In this document: piece by piece, positions 1 to 11,000 of the stretch | Numbering within the stretch: position 1 is the first letter of the stretch | How the letters are laid out: each line of letters opens with the position of its first letter | Origin: Salvelinus alpinus | Taxonomy: Eukaryota > Chordata > Actinopteri > Salmoniformes > Salmonidae | Assembly (NCBI RefSeq): GCF_045679555.1 | Contig: NC_092098.1 | Location: forward strand, 16,754,538 to 16,818,537 | Length of the DNA: 64,000 bases | Direction: 5' to 3' | Notes under the pieces: generated by a model | The model's database searches: none | What the model was told of the DNA's origin: nothing | The model's input: the letters and a program-made list of their open reading frames with translations, nothing else | Program-made: the position numbers and the translations under genes

Positions 1-514
1 GGAGAAGTACTCCAGGTATAACCAACTGACCCTAGCCCCCCGACACATAAACTACTGCAGCATAAATACTGGAGGCTGAGACAGGAGGGGTCAGGAGACA
101 CTGTGGCCCCATCCGATGATACCCCCGGACAGGGCCAAACAGGAAGGATATAACCCCACCCACTCTGCCAAAGCACAGCCCCCACACCACTAGAGGGATA
201 TCTTCAACCACCAACTTACAATCCTGAGACAAGGCCGAGTATAGCCCACAAAGATCTCCACCACAGCACAAACCAAGGAGGGGCGCCAACCCAGACAGGA
301 AGATCACGTCAGTGACTCAACCCACTCAAGTGACGCACCCTTCCTAGGGACGGCATGAAAGAGCACCAGTAAGCCAGTGACTCAGCCCCTGTAATAGGGT
401 TAGGGGCAGAGAATCCCAGTAGAGAGAGGGGAACCGGCCAGGCAGAGACAGCAAGGGCGGTTCGTTGCTCCAGATCCTTTCCGTTCACCTTCACACTCCT
501 GGGCCAGACTACAC

Positions 515-3094
515 TCAATCATATGACCTACTGAAGAGATAAGTCTTCAGTAAAGACTTAAAGGTTGAGACCGAGTCTGCGTCTCTCACATGGGTAGGCA
601 GACTATTCCATAAAAATGGAGATCTATAGGAGAAAGCCCTGCCTCCCGCTGTTTGCTTAGAAATTCTAGGGACAATTAGGAGGCCTGCGTCTTGTGACCG
701 TAGCGTACGTGTAGGTATGTACGGCAGGACCAACTCGGAAAGATAGGTAGGAGCAAGCCCATGTAACGCTATATAAGTTAACAGTAAAACCTTGAAATCA
801 GCCCTTGCCTTAACAGGAAGCCAGTGTAGGGAGGCTAGCACTGGAGTAATATGATCAAATTTCTTGGTTCTAGTCAGTATTCTAGCAGCCGTATTTAGCA
901 CTAACTGAAGTTTATTTAGTGCTTTATCCGGGTAGCCGGAAAGTAGAGCATTGCAGTAGTCTAACCTAGAAGTAACAAATGCATGGATTAATTTTTCTGC
1001 ATCATTTTTGGACAGAAAATGTCTGATTTTTGCAATGTTACGTAGATGGACAAAAGCTGTCCTTGAAACAGTCTTGATATGTTCGTCAAAAGAGAGATCA
1101 GGGTCAAGAGTAACGCCGAGGTCCTTCACAGTTTTATTTGAGACGACTTTACAACCATCAAGATTAATTGTCAGATTCAACAGAAGATCTCTTTGTTTCT
1201 TGAGACCTAGAACAAGCATCTCTGTTTTGTCAGAGTTTAAAAGTAGAAAGTTTGCAGCCATCCACTTCCTTATGTCTGAAACACAGGCTTCTAGCGAGGG
1301 CAATTTTGAGGCTTCACCATGTTTCATTGAAATGTACAGCTGTGTGTCATCCGCATAGCAGTGAAAGTTAACATTATGTTTTCGAATAACATCCCCAAGA
1401 GGTAAAATATATAGTGAAAACAATAGTGGTCCTAAAATGGAACCTTGAGGAACACCGAAATGTACAGTTGATTTGTCAGAGGACAAACCATTCACAGAGA
1501 CAAACTGATATCTTTCCCACAGGTAAGATCTAAACCAGGCCAGAACTTGTCCGTGTAGACCAATTTGGGTTTCCAGTCTCTCCAAAAGAATGTGGTGATC
1601 GATGGTGTCAAAGGCAGCACTAAGGTCTAGTAGCACGAGGACAGATGCAGAGCCTCGGTCTGACGCCATTAAAAGGTCATTTACCACCTTCACAAGTGCA
1701 GTCTCAGTGCTATGATGGGGTCTAAAACCAGACTGAAGCAGTTCGTATACATTGTTTGTCTTCAGGAAGGCAGTGAGTTGCTGCGCAACAGCTTTTTCTA
1801 AATTTTTTGAGAGGAATGGAAGATTCGATATAGGCCGATAGTTTTTTAGATTTTCCGGGTCAAGGTTTGGCTTTTTCAAGAGAGGCTTTATTACTGCCAC
1901 TTTTAGTGAGTTTGGTACACATCCGGTGGATAGAGAGCCGTTTATTATGTTCAACATATGAGGGCCAAGCACAGGAAGCAGCTCTTTCAGTAGTTTAGTA
2001 GGAATAGGATCCAGTATGCAGCTAGAAGGTTTAGAGGCCATGATTATTTTCATCATTGTGTCAAGAGATATAGTACTAAAACACTTGAGTGTCTCCCTTG
2101 ATCCTAGGTCCTGGCAGAGTTGTGCAGACTCAGGACAATTGAGCTTTGGAGGAATACGCAGATTTAAAGAGGAGTCCATAATTTGCTTTCTAATGATCAT
2201 GATCTTTTCCTCAAAGAAGTTCATGAATTTATTACTGCTGAAGTGAAAGCCATCCTCTCTTGGGGAATGCTGCTTTTTAGTTAGCTTTGCAACAGTATCA
2301 AAAATAAATTTTGGATTGTTCTTATTTTCCTCAATTAAGTTGGAAAAGTAGGATGATCGAGCAGCAGTGAGGGCTCTTCGGTACTGCACGGTACTGTCTT
2401 TCCAAGCTAGTCGGAAGACTTCCAGTTTGGTGTGGCGCCATTTCCGTTCCAATTTTCTGGAAGCTTGCTTCAAAGCTCGGGTATTTTCTGTATACCAGGG
2501 AGCTAGTTTCTTATGACAAATGTTTTTCGTTTTTAGGGGTGCAACTGCATCTAGGGTATTGCGCAAGGTTAAATTGAGTTCCTCAGTTAGGTGGTTAACT
2601 GATTTTTGTCCTCTGACGTCCTTGGGTAGGCAGAAGGAGTCTGGAAGGGCATCAAGGAATTTTTGTGTTGTCTGAGAATTTATAGCACGACTTTTGATGC
2701 TCCTTGGTTGGGGTCTGAGCAGATTATTTGTTGCGATTGCAAACGTAATAAAATGGTGGTCCGACAGTCCAGGATTATGAGGAAAAACATTAAGATCTAC
2801 AACATTTATTCCATGGGACAAAACTAAATCCAGAGTATGACTGTGGCAGTGAGTAGGTCCAGAGACATGTTGGACAAAACCCACTGAGTCGATGATGGCT
2901 CCGAAAGACTTTTGGAGTGGGTCTGTGGACTTCTCCATATGAATATTAAAATCACCAAAAATTTGAATATGATCTGCTATGACTACAAGGTCTGATAGGA
3001 ATTCAGGGAACTCAGAGAGGAACGCTGTATATGGCCCAGGAGGCCTATAAACAGTGGCTATAAAAAGTGATTGAGTAGGCTGCATAGATTTCAT
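515..3094 (-). CDS. LINE ORF2 main part: endonuclease C-terminal half plus reverse transcriptase
   Basis: An open frame of 859 codons. The C-terminal half of the AP-like endonuclease shows YRPPGP, FGDFNIH and LSDHHF. The reverse transcriptase follows, with motif [13 protein letters not shown], motif [11 protein letters not shown], catalytic YADD at residues 580-583, and the thumb-like LHWLPV segment typical of L2/CR1/Rex1 elements. The enzyme would nick DNA and copy its own RNA by target-primed reverse transcription. The frame begins after a break near an A11 run (sense strand), so the N-terminal part of the endonuclease is in another frame. The RT itself has no internal stop, which suggests a fairly young copy. 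It is a transposon gene, not a host gene. Confidence 0.85.
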   Translation of the reverse strand: MKSMQPTQSLFIATVYRPPGPYTAFLSEFPEFLSDLVVIADHIQIFGDFNIHMEKSTDPLQKSFGAIIDSVGFVQHVSGPTHCHSHTLDLVLSHGINVVDLNVFPHNPGLSDHHFITFAIATNNLLRPQPRSIKSRAINSQTTQKFLDALPDSFCLPKDVRGQKSVNHLTEELNLTLRNTLDAVAPLKTKNICHKKLAPWYTENTRALKQASRKLERKWRHTKLEVFRLAWKDSTVQYRRALTAARSSYFSNLIEENKNNPKFIFDTVAKLTKKQHSPREDGFHFSSNKFMNFFEEKIMIIRKQIMDSSLNLRIPPKLNCPESAQLCQDLGSRETLKCFSTISLDTMMKIIMASKPSSCILDPIPTKLLKELLPVLGPHMLNIINGSLSTGCVPNSLKVAVIKPLLKKPNLDPENLKNYRPISNLPFLSKNLEKAVAQQLTAFLKTNNVYELLQSGFRPHHSTETALVKVVNDLLMASDRGSASVLVLLDLSAAFDTIDHHILLERLETQIGLHGQVLAWFRSYLWERYQFVSVNGLSSDKSTVHFGVPQGSILGPLLFSLYILPLGDVIRKHNVNFHCYADDTQLYISMKHGEASKLPSLEACVSDIRKWMAANFLLLNSDKTEMLVLGLKKQRDLLLNLTINLDGCKVVSNKTVKDLGVTLDPDLSFDEHIKTVSRTAFVHLRNIAKIRHFLSKNDAEKLIHAFVTSRLDYCNALLSGYPDKALNKLQLVLNTAARILTRTKKFDHITPVLASLHWLPVKARADFKVLLLTYIALHGLAPTYLSELVLPYIPTRTLRSQDAGLLIVPRISKQTAGGRAFSYRSPFLWNSLPTHVRDADSVSTFKSLLKTYLFSRSYD

Positions 3095-3096
3095 GA

Positions 3097-3591
3097 CTAG
3101 AAGCTCAAAAGACGAAAACGTCTTTTTTTTTTTATAAATTGAAATTTGCTATCGTAAATGTTAGCAACACCTCCGCCTTTGCGGGATGCACGGGGGATAT
3201 GGTCACTAGTGTAACCAGGAGGTGAGGCCTCATTTAACACAGTAAATTCATCAGGCTTAAGCCATGTTTCAGTCAGGCCAATCACATCAAGATTATGATC
3301 AGTGATTAGTTCATTGACTATAACTGCCTTTGAAGTGAGGGATCTAACATTAAGTAACCCTATTTTGAGATGTGAGGTATCACGATCTCTTTCAATAATG
3401 GCAGGAATGGAGGAGGTCTTTATCCTAATGAGATTGCTAAGGCGAACACCGCCATGTTTAGTTTTCCCCAACCTAGGTCGAGGCACAGACACAGTCTCAA
3501 TGGGGATGGCTGAGCTGACTACACTGACTGTGCTATTGGCAGACTCCACTAAGCTGGCAGGTTGGCTAACAGCCTGCTGCCTGGCCTGCAC
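3097..3591 (-). pseudogene. LINE ORF2 N-terminal endonuclease part, frame-shifted from the rest
   Basis: A 164-codon frame carrying the start of the endonuclease: LLNVRSL with the metal-site Asn and GLTETWL with the catalytic Glu, followed by a glycine-rich RKGGGVA loop. The sense frame is lost at an 11-base homopolymer (T11 on + at 3123-3133), where it runs into KKKRRFR and stops. The remaining endonuclease motifs continue in the neighbouring frame (515-3094). The break could be a real indel or a sequencing error at the homopolymer. Confidence 0.75.
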
Positions 3592-3597
3592 CCTATT

Positions 3598-4131
3598 TCA
3601 TTGTGGAGCTAGTGGAGTTAGAGCCCTATCTATGTTTGTAGATAAGATGAGAGCACCCCTCCAGCTAGGATGGAGTCCGTCACTCCTCAGCAGGTCAGGC
3701 TTGGTCCTGTTTGTGGGTGAGTCCCAGAAAGAGGGCCAATTATCTACAAATTCTATCTTTTGGGAGGGGCAGAAAACAGTTTTCAACCAGCGATTGAGTT
3801 GTGTATACCACTCCAGCCGAAGCTTGGCATTGCACCTGGTGATCTTAGGCTTGTGTGCGGCTGCTTGGCCATGGAAACCCATTTCATGAAGCTCCCGACG
3901 AGGAGTTATTGTGCTGACGTTGCTTCCAGGGGAAGTATGGATCTCGGTAGTGAGTGTTACATCCGAGGACAGACGATTTTTACGCGCAACGTACTTCAGC
4001 ACTTCGCGGCCCTGTTCTGTGAGCTTGTGTGGCCTACCACTTTGCGGCTGAGCCGTTGTTGCTCTAAGATGTTTCCACTTCACAATAGCAGCACTTACAG
4101 TTGACCGGGGAGGCTCTAGCAGGGCAGACAT
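3598..4131 (-). pseudogene. Chimeric open frame: Tc1 transposase N-terminus fused to LINE ORF1 tail
   Basis: This 177-codon frame is not a host gene. Its first part (about 105 residues) is the helix-turn-helix end of a Tc1-like transposase: GRPHKLTEQGREVLK, a Tc1-type RRELHEMGFHGQAA segment and KPKITRCNAKLRLEW. After the sequence GAGTGGT (near 3817) the similarity to the Tc1 copy at 34480-34500 stops. The frame then encodes the C-terminal end of a LINE ORF1 of the esterase type (FVDNWPSFW, SDGLHPSW). The fusion results from LINE insertion with 5' truncation inside the transposon. Confidence 0.7.
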
Positions 4132-4314
4132 TTGATGAATTGACTATGACGGTGGCACGTTGAAAGCCACTGAGCTCTTCAGTAAGGCCATTTTACTGCC
4201 AATGTTTGTCTATGGAGATTGCATGGCTATGCACTCGATTTTATGAACATCAGCAACGGGTGTGGCTGAAATAGCCAAATCCATAAATTAAGGGATTTCC
4301 ACATACTTGTGTAT
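3818..4314 (-). mobile_element. Tc1-like element, 5' portion, interrupted by the LINE
   Basis: Read on the minus strand, this matches the element at 34000-35042: terminal repeat with CACATACTTGTGTATAT near 4298-4314, then the leader containing CCATGCAATCTCCATAGAC, then the transposase N-terminus. The other half would be left of the LINE and outside the window. Confidence 0.75.
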
Positions 4315-4559
4315 ATTTTTCACACTCTTAAGATCGATTCTGTGACTTGAGTCTAGACAAGAAAATATGCTAAAAAACATCAATACAGATGCTCCACACA
4401 TGTATACATTCTTTCCAGGTGTCCCTTGTTCTATCAAATGCCATGAAAGATCCGTTCTGTACATTTATTGTACTGCTTTATGGCAAGATGTGATTGTGTA
4501 ATGTCACTGAATTAATTGGAGTAGCTAACATATTAGCCAATGTTACAGATTACATTACA
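4315..4559. other. Short unassigned AT-rich stretch
   Basis: No convincing frame, terminal repeat or SINE box was seen. By position it belongs to an nf1 intron. Confidence 0.4.
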
Positions 4560-4768
4560 CAGGGTGTCTGCGGGTCCTTAAAAAGTCTGAAATTAATTTA
4601 TCTGATTTAAAGGCTTTAAGTCTTCATGTCTTAAATTCAGTTTTCAAAGGTCTTGACGGAGTAACTACAGTGTTTCCATTATATTGTGCCGCTGCTTAAT
4701 ACCACCGTGGCAAAACAAATGAACAAATAGAGAAGCATTCTGACAGCTGAGCAACATTTCAAAATGTA

Positions 4769-6134
4769 CAGTGCCTTCAGAAAGTATTCACACCCCTTTT
4801 TCCACATTTTGCTGTGTTAGAGCCTGACTTTAAAATGCATTACATTTAGATTTTGTGTCACTGGCCTGCACACAATACCCCATAATGTCAAAGTGCAATT
4901 AATTGTTTTATTGCATCTTTTACAAATGAATTAAAAATAAACAGCTGAAATGTCTTGAGTCAAATATTCAACCCCTTTGACTTACTCTGTGTGCAATAAT
5001 GGTGTTTAACATGATTTTTGAATGACTACCTCATCTCTGTACCCCACACATACAATTCTCTGTAAGGTCCCTCAGTCGAGTAGTGAATTTCAAACACAGA
5101 TTCAACCACAAAGACGAGGGAGTTTGCCTCGCAAAAAGGGCACCTTTTGGTAGATGGGTAAAGAAAAAAGCAGACATTGAATATCTCTTTGAGCATGGTG
5201 ACGTTATTAATTACACTTTGGATGGTGTATCGATACACCCAGTCACTACAAAGATATAGGCGTTCCCGGAGAGGAAGGAAACCGCTCAGGGATTTCACCG
5301 TGAGGACAATGGTGACTTTAAAACAGTTACAGAGTTTAATGGCTGTGATGGGAGACAACTGAAGATGGATCCACAACATAGTAGTTATTTCACAATACTA
5401 ACCTAAATGACAGTGAAAAGAATGAAGCCTGTACAGAATAGTTTTTATTCCAAAACATGCGCAATTAACTCATATGTCCTGAATACAAAGTGTTATTTTG
5501 CGGGAAATCCAACACAACACATTACTGAGTACCACTCTTCCTATTTTCAAGCATTGTGGTGGCTGCATCATGTTATGGGTGTGTAAAACTAACCTGGTTG
5601 TCTGCTTTCCAACAGACACTGGGAGACAAATTTACCTTTCAGCAGGACAATAACCTAAAACACAAGGCCAAATTTACACTGGAGTTGCTTACCAAGACGA
5701 CATTGAATATTCCTGAGTGGCCTAGTTACAGTTTTGACTTAAATCGGCTTAAATCTATGGCAAGACTTAAATGGCTGTCCAGCAATGATCAACAACCAAC
5801 TGGACAGAGATTGAAGAATTTTAAGAATAATGTGCAAAATATTATATCATCCAGGTGTGCAATGTTCTTAGAGACTTACCCAGAAAGACTCATAGCTGTA
5901 ATCACTGCCAAACATTATTCTAACATGTATTGACTCGAGGGGTTGAATACTTCTGTAATCAAGATATGAATGTTTTTTTATATATTTTTTGACTAATTTT
6001 CAAATTTATCTTCTACTTTGACAGAATATTTTGTGTTGATCATTTACAAAAAATGACATATATTTTTATCCCACTTTGTAACGTAACATAATGTGGAAGA
6101 CGTCCTGGGGTGTGAATACTTTCTGAAGGCACTA
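4769..6134 (+). mobile_element. Tc1-like transposon of the CAGTGCCTTCAGAAAG family, degenerate
   Basis: The left terminal repeat CAGTGCCTTCAGAAAGTATT follows a TA at 4767-4768. The right end is its reverse complement (ACTTTCTGAAGGCACT, ending about 6133). The interior keeps a 3' transposase relic. It is nested inside the 4560-7170 element. The same family occurs at 41147-41333, 51826-52699 and 62798-64000. Confidence 0.85.
5556..5933 (+). pseudogene. Tc1-like transposase remnant
   Basis: A 125-codon piece of a DD34E transposase. It includes the segment around the second catalytic Asp (FTFQQDNNLKHKAK) and a damaged version of the region that should carry the catalytic Glu (PEWPSYSFDLNRLKS instead of the usual LNPIE-type motif). 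The N-terminal DNA-binding half is not in this frame. Not functional. Confidence 0.75.
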
Positions 6135-7176
6135 ATTGTAGGAAAGACCATTGTTAAAATAGAGGAGAGCTTCATGTGAGTATGTCAATATAGAGGAAAT
6201 AACACCACTTTACAGAGTATGTCATTGAGATGATGTGCCAGCGGAACGGAGATGAGCGTGCCATTTACGGTGAATATATCAGGAGGCCTATATAGGCCTA
6301 CCAATGGAACGTTTTTGCGTGGCTATCTAGCAATAATAGCATATTTAGAGTTAACAATCTAGCTAATGGGTTTTAAATTCCCACTTCCTCAATTTGTAAA
6401 TTATGTAGCGTTATAGCCCCTAGGCCAATATGCACAAAAAACATTCAGGCAAATTAATTTCTAAAGATATTGGATTACTCTGGATCCTATTTTGACATGT
6501 TGCACATAAAAATATCCATCATGCATTCCCTGAACTTGTTAGATTAAATGTCTGTTCATGTCTTACTTGGCACTGGAAAAAGTCAGTCAAGAGCCCTCCC
6601 GCTTAGCTACCCTGCTTTCGAAGTACATCCGTTTGATACCTGATTCACTGAATGAGGGAAGGACCTTGTGTGTTTGAGCAGTGCTGGATCAAAAGCCTGC
6701 ACACCCAGAGTTGACCACTATTTTATACAGTAACAGTGATGTAAATTTGACTAAGGCATTTTTTCACATTGGTATTGTTTTGGTATTGAGTATAATTTTC
6801 TGAACACTTAAGAGTTTGTGATCCAGCTATTGATTAGCCCATTGAGGTAGCCTTAAAAAATGCAGATGGGCAACCCCATGCTTCAGCCATCTATAACCTA
6901 GCCACTATGCTACTACTCCGTTAGTCTACAGGTGAATGCTCATTGTTAAAATAGCACATCTGCCTGATTTAATATGCTCCATGTAGGCTATAGTCTTTGG
7001 GGAAAGAGCCAGCCCTAAAAATACTACTTTTTGCCAACATGGGCTCATTTCTGGAGGAGAATATTAGCAGATGTGTGCTGCATGCATACTTCAAAATTGG
7101 TATTAAATTGCATTCCAAGTTGTATTAAAAAAGTGTTAAATTAAACTTAATAGAACCTGCAGATACCCTGATTACA

Positions 7177-7787
7177 GTTAGATGTTGAACCATACCACTA
7201 GAGTATGTATGAAAGCCTGTTTTAAACATCTCACAAACCGAACATACAAGCAGACACATTTTAAGTGCCTACCCTATTTATGTCACATGTGGTGTCCTTC
7301 CTTTACTTGTCATTTCCTTTTGACTGTTGAGCTACTTTTCTACTAAAGAGAGCATTGAGTGTATTGCCCAATGAAGTATCCATAACTTACCTCACAAAAT
7401 GCTGATCATGTGATCTAGTACCAGGAACAGTATGGCCACTGAATACAAAGGCCAGTCTGTGTGGGGTGACGTCTCTTTTCTCTTCTATCTGTACTTGTAT
7501 GTCAAGGCAAAACACTGAACACAGGTTTAAATTGTTATTGCACAATTGATGAACACCAGACTGGGATATAAAACATTACTTGCTGCATAACCAATTCTGC
7601 CTGTAACCTTTAACTACAGGACAGTGATGCTAGCTAAATGACATGAAAGAGTCCTGAATCATCCTGCTCTTTATCATCGGTGGATGGGAGAGATAATAGA
7701 AGATGGGGATGTCAAATGTGGTAATGTGATGTGCTACGTACCAGACCTTTGATGTAACCTTAACTCTATCCCTTGTCTGGTCTGCAG
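7177..7787. other. nf1 intron sequence, nothing recognised
   Basis: No transposon end, RNA gene or coding frame was identified. The stretch ends in a pyrimidine-containing acceptor (TCTGCAG at 7781-7787) serving the first nf1 exon of the window. Confidence 0.5.
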
Positions 7788-8067
7788 GTGATCATCCGCA
7801 TGTGTAAGATCATCGATAAGACGTGTCTGTCTCCCACGCCCACCCTGGAGCAACATCTGATGTGGGATGACATCGCCATCCTGGCCCGTTACATGCTCAT
7901 GCTGTCCTTTAACAACTCTCTGGACGTGGCCACTCACCTGCCCTACCTGTTCCACGTGGTCACTCTGCTGGTGGCCACCGGCCCCCTGTCCCTCCGCGCC
8001 TCCACACACGGCCTGGTCATCAACATAATCCACTCCCTCTGTACCTGCTCCCAGCTCAACTTCAGTG
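7788..8067 (+). CDS. nf1: nf1 coding exon (280 nt, human exon 33 equivalent)
   Basis: Starts in phase 0 after TCTGCAG and ends in phase 1 at AGTG|GTGAGG. It encodes [15 protein letters not shown] through CTCSQLNFS, part of the helical repeat region. Same length as recalled for human. Confidence 0.93.
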
Positions 8068-11000
8068 GTGAGGAGGCCACACACAAAACATCCTGGCCCC
8101 GGCTGTAGAGAGAGAGGACAGACCGAGAGACAGAGAGAGAAGTGAAACAATTTAAAAGGCAGAGGGTTGATGAGTGTCATGTCTTGATTCAGTGTTTTGA
8201 AAGTAGATGGATAGCTAGAGATGTATACTTTTGGGAGATTTTTCATTGATGTACTGTATAGCCTTGCTGAAACTAACTGATAACTATTCCCCTGTGTGCT
8301 GCTCTCTTCCAGAGGAGACCAAGCAGGTCCTGAGGCTGAGCCTGACAGAGTTCTCCCTGCCTAAGTTCTACCTGCTGTTCGGTATCAGTAAGGTCAAGTC
8401 TGCTGCGGTCATCGCCTTCCGCTCCAGCTACCGCGACCGCTCCTTCTCCCCCGGGTCCTACGACAGGGAGACCTTCGCCCTGTCCTCCCTGGAGACAGTC
8501 TCTGAGGCCCTGCTGGAGATCATGGAGGTCAGGAGATAACCACACTGACATCGTCACTCATTATTCCATCGTCTCTATGAAACTACTGTCTGTACCGGTT
8601 TAGATGCTGGGTGAACACCAACCAAATGTAATATTCTACTTGCCCAGTCTAGCAAACAAAAATATATATATATTTTTTTTTTTGAATTTGCTCAAACTGT
8701 TTCCTCTTTTCCACAAGGCCTGTATGAGGGATATCCCTGGCTGTAAGTGGCTGGACCAGTGGACAGAGCTGGCTCAGAGGTATGGTAACAACATTTACAC
8801 TTTTCTAATGAACGGAACCAACCACACTGTTTGCTCTAAATCAATTATCTGATGCTTATATTACTATTGGTGCTAATGTCAGAGCAATGTAGAGAGGCTT
8901 CAGATCATCATATTTTTTTTTGTTATTTAGCATACGCGCTTATCCAGAGCGACTTACAGGAGCAATTAGGGTTAAGTGCCTTGCTCAAGGGCACATAGAC
9001 ATATTTTTCACCTAGTCGGCTCTGGGTTTCGAACCAGCGACCTTTCAGTTACTGGCTAGGCTACCTTCCGCCGTCAACTTGACTGACTTTTATAAGGCAT
9101 GCGTGTGAATGGAGTCTGTGTATTCATCCGTGCTCTCTCTTTTTCTCTCCCTCTGTCAGGTTTGCGTTCCAGTACAACCCGTCCCTGCAGCCCAGAGCCC
9201 TGGTGGTGTTTGGCTGCATCAGTAAGAGGGTGACCCACGGCCAGATCAAACAGATCATCAGGATCCTCAGCAAGGCCAGCCCCCTGCTCAGCATAGACCG
9301 GGTCTGTGTCCCATCACTCTGCCCTGTTCCTCGCTACATTCTGTCATACATAGAATCAGGACATGCATCTCATTGAAACCACTTGAATGACTGTACTGTA
9401 TCTTGTAAAAGACAATGGTCAGTGCAATTTTTTTTTTTTAAAGCAGCGCTATTGTCAAAATAGAATCTATCACTTCAAGTAACTGTGCTTCCATCTCGTG
9501 CACTTTTTATCTGCCAATTGGCGTTCTAAATCTACAGACATGACCGCTACTCTCGTGGGAACGTTGCAAGTCTTTGAATAGATTCTGCTACAAGTTTTGG
9601 AAGTAGTTGTGAATGCTGGAGCAGTGTCTGATCCTGTCTCATTAGGGTCTGTCTGTTGAAAGATGCTGTGTGTAGCATAACCTGTGCTGCGCAGACTGAA
9701 TTGACCTGTTGTCTTGTCTGTCAATAGGGTCTGGAGAGCTGTCTAAAGGGACCTGATAACTACAACAGCCAGGTGTTGATAGAAGCCACAGTAATCGCTC
9801 TCACCAAGCTACAGCCTCTCCTCAACAAGGTACACACACGAAGACACAGATGGCCGATCTCAAAGGATAATTTAAGAGATGGATGTGTTAAATGTTCTGG
9901 TGAGCTAACTTATTTGTGTGTGCGTGCGTATGAACCGCATTCTAAAAAGTAGAACCCAAAGATCCTTCTGACACGCAGAGAGGAGGGAAGTTACTTTGGG
10001 CCTGCCTGTATGTGGTAAATAGGCTGCTGATAGATGGTAGATGGTGGCAGTAAATGGTCGTGTGAGACTCGCTCTGACTGCAAGTGTGTCTGTTGGCGAC
10101 TCGCCTACGCACAGGGCCCTGTGTGTGTTGGATTGTGAGTCTGTGTGCGTGTGTGTGTTGGATGGTAATAGTGGTGAGGCTAAATAACAGCCTCTGTGTT
10201 TCCTCCAGGACTCCCCCATGCACAAGGCTCTGTTCTGGGTGGCCGTGGCTGTGCTCCAGCTGGACGAGGTCAATCTCTACTCTGCCGGCACCGCCCTGCT
10301 GGAGCAGAACCTCCACACACTGGACAGCCTCAGGGTCTTCAACGACAAGGTACTAAACACACAGACAACTTTTCAAAAGGATGGTCTTCCACAAATCTTC
10401 AGCTCAAACATTCATACTTTTTTTTGGGCCAGGTCTTCTCACAGTTTCACTTTGATTTAATTATTTCCAAAAAATGTAAACCCTATCTGCGCCTCTTTTC
10501 CCCTGTAGAGTCCAGAGGAGGTGTTTATGGAGATCAGGAAGCCTCTGGAGTGGCACTGTAAACAGATGGACCACTTTGTGGGCCTCAACTTCAATTCCAA
10601 CTTCAACTTTGCACTAGTGGGTCACCTGTTGAAAGGTAAGTGGGCGGGGGTGTCTAAGCATTGGGTCGGCATGGTTGAGCTCTCTAACCAACCACGTCTC
10701 TGTCCAGGGTACAGACACCCCTCCCCCAACACAGTGGCGCGGACCATCCGGATTCTCCACACACTGCTAGCCCTGGTGGGAAAACACCTCAACTGTGACA
10801 AGTTTGAGGTGAACACCCAGAGTGTGGCCTACCTGGCAGGTGAGTTCAGGAGGAATCCTCAATGAAGCCATACTAGGAATATTCATGATTGTTGGATTTT
10901 TATTTTTAACCCCCTTTTCCTCCCCAATTTCGTGGTATCCAATTGTTAGTAGTTACTGTCTTGTCTCATCGCTGCAACTCCCGTGAGGCGAAGAGGTTGA

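Larger units (their letters stand above)
1..3817 (-). mobile_element. L2/CR1-type LINE retrotransposon, 5' truncated, minus strand
   Basis: A non-LTR retrotransposon lies on the minus strand. From right to left it has the tail of an ORF1 with an SGNH-esterase-like end (motif SDGLHP near 3620-3680), ORF2 with endonuclease (3591 to about 2700) and reverse transcriptase (about 2000-1100), and a 3' UTR that runs off the left edge. Positions 1-31 match the segment at 41102-41132, which belongs to a 3'-end copy of the same family reaching its terminus at about 40636. By that ruler roughly 490 bp of the 3' UTR should lie outside the window. The 5' edge at about 3817 abuts Tc1 transposase sequence, so the LINE inserted into an older Tc1-like copy. 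Confidence 0.85.
4560..7170. mobile_element. Non-autonomous DNA transposon with about 19-bp TIRs, carrying a nested Tc1-like copy
   Basis: The left end CAGGGTGTCTGCGGGTCCT (4560-4578) and the reverse complement of the right end (CAGGGTATCTGCAGGTTCT, 7152-7170) match at 16 of 19 positions. ATTACA occurs immediately outside both ends (4554-4559 and 7171-7176) and looks like a target duplication. No transposase was recognised outside the nested Tc1-like element at 4769-6134. The ends resemble fish hAT-like repeats, but a 6-bp duplication is short for classical hAT, so the superfamily is left open. Positions 6135-7100 hold no recognised gene. Confidence 0.6.

Noticed and set aside
8999-9060. tRNA gene suggested by a GGTTCGAAACCC-like B box
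   Set aside because: It belongs to a SINE head; no cloverleaf can be completed. The same applies at 11271, 25240, 38600 and 46215.
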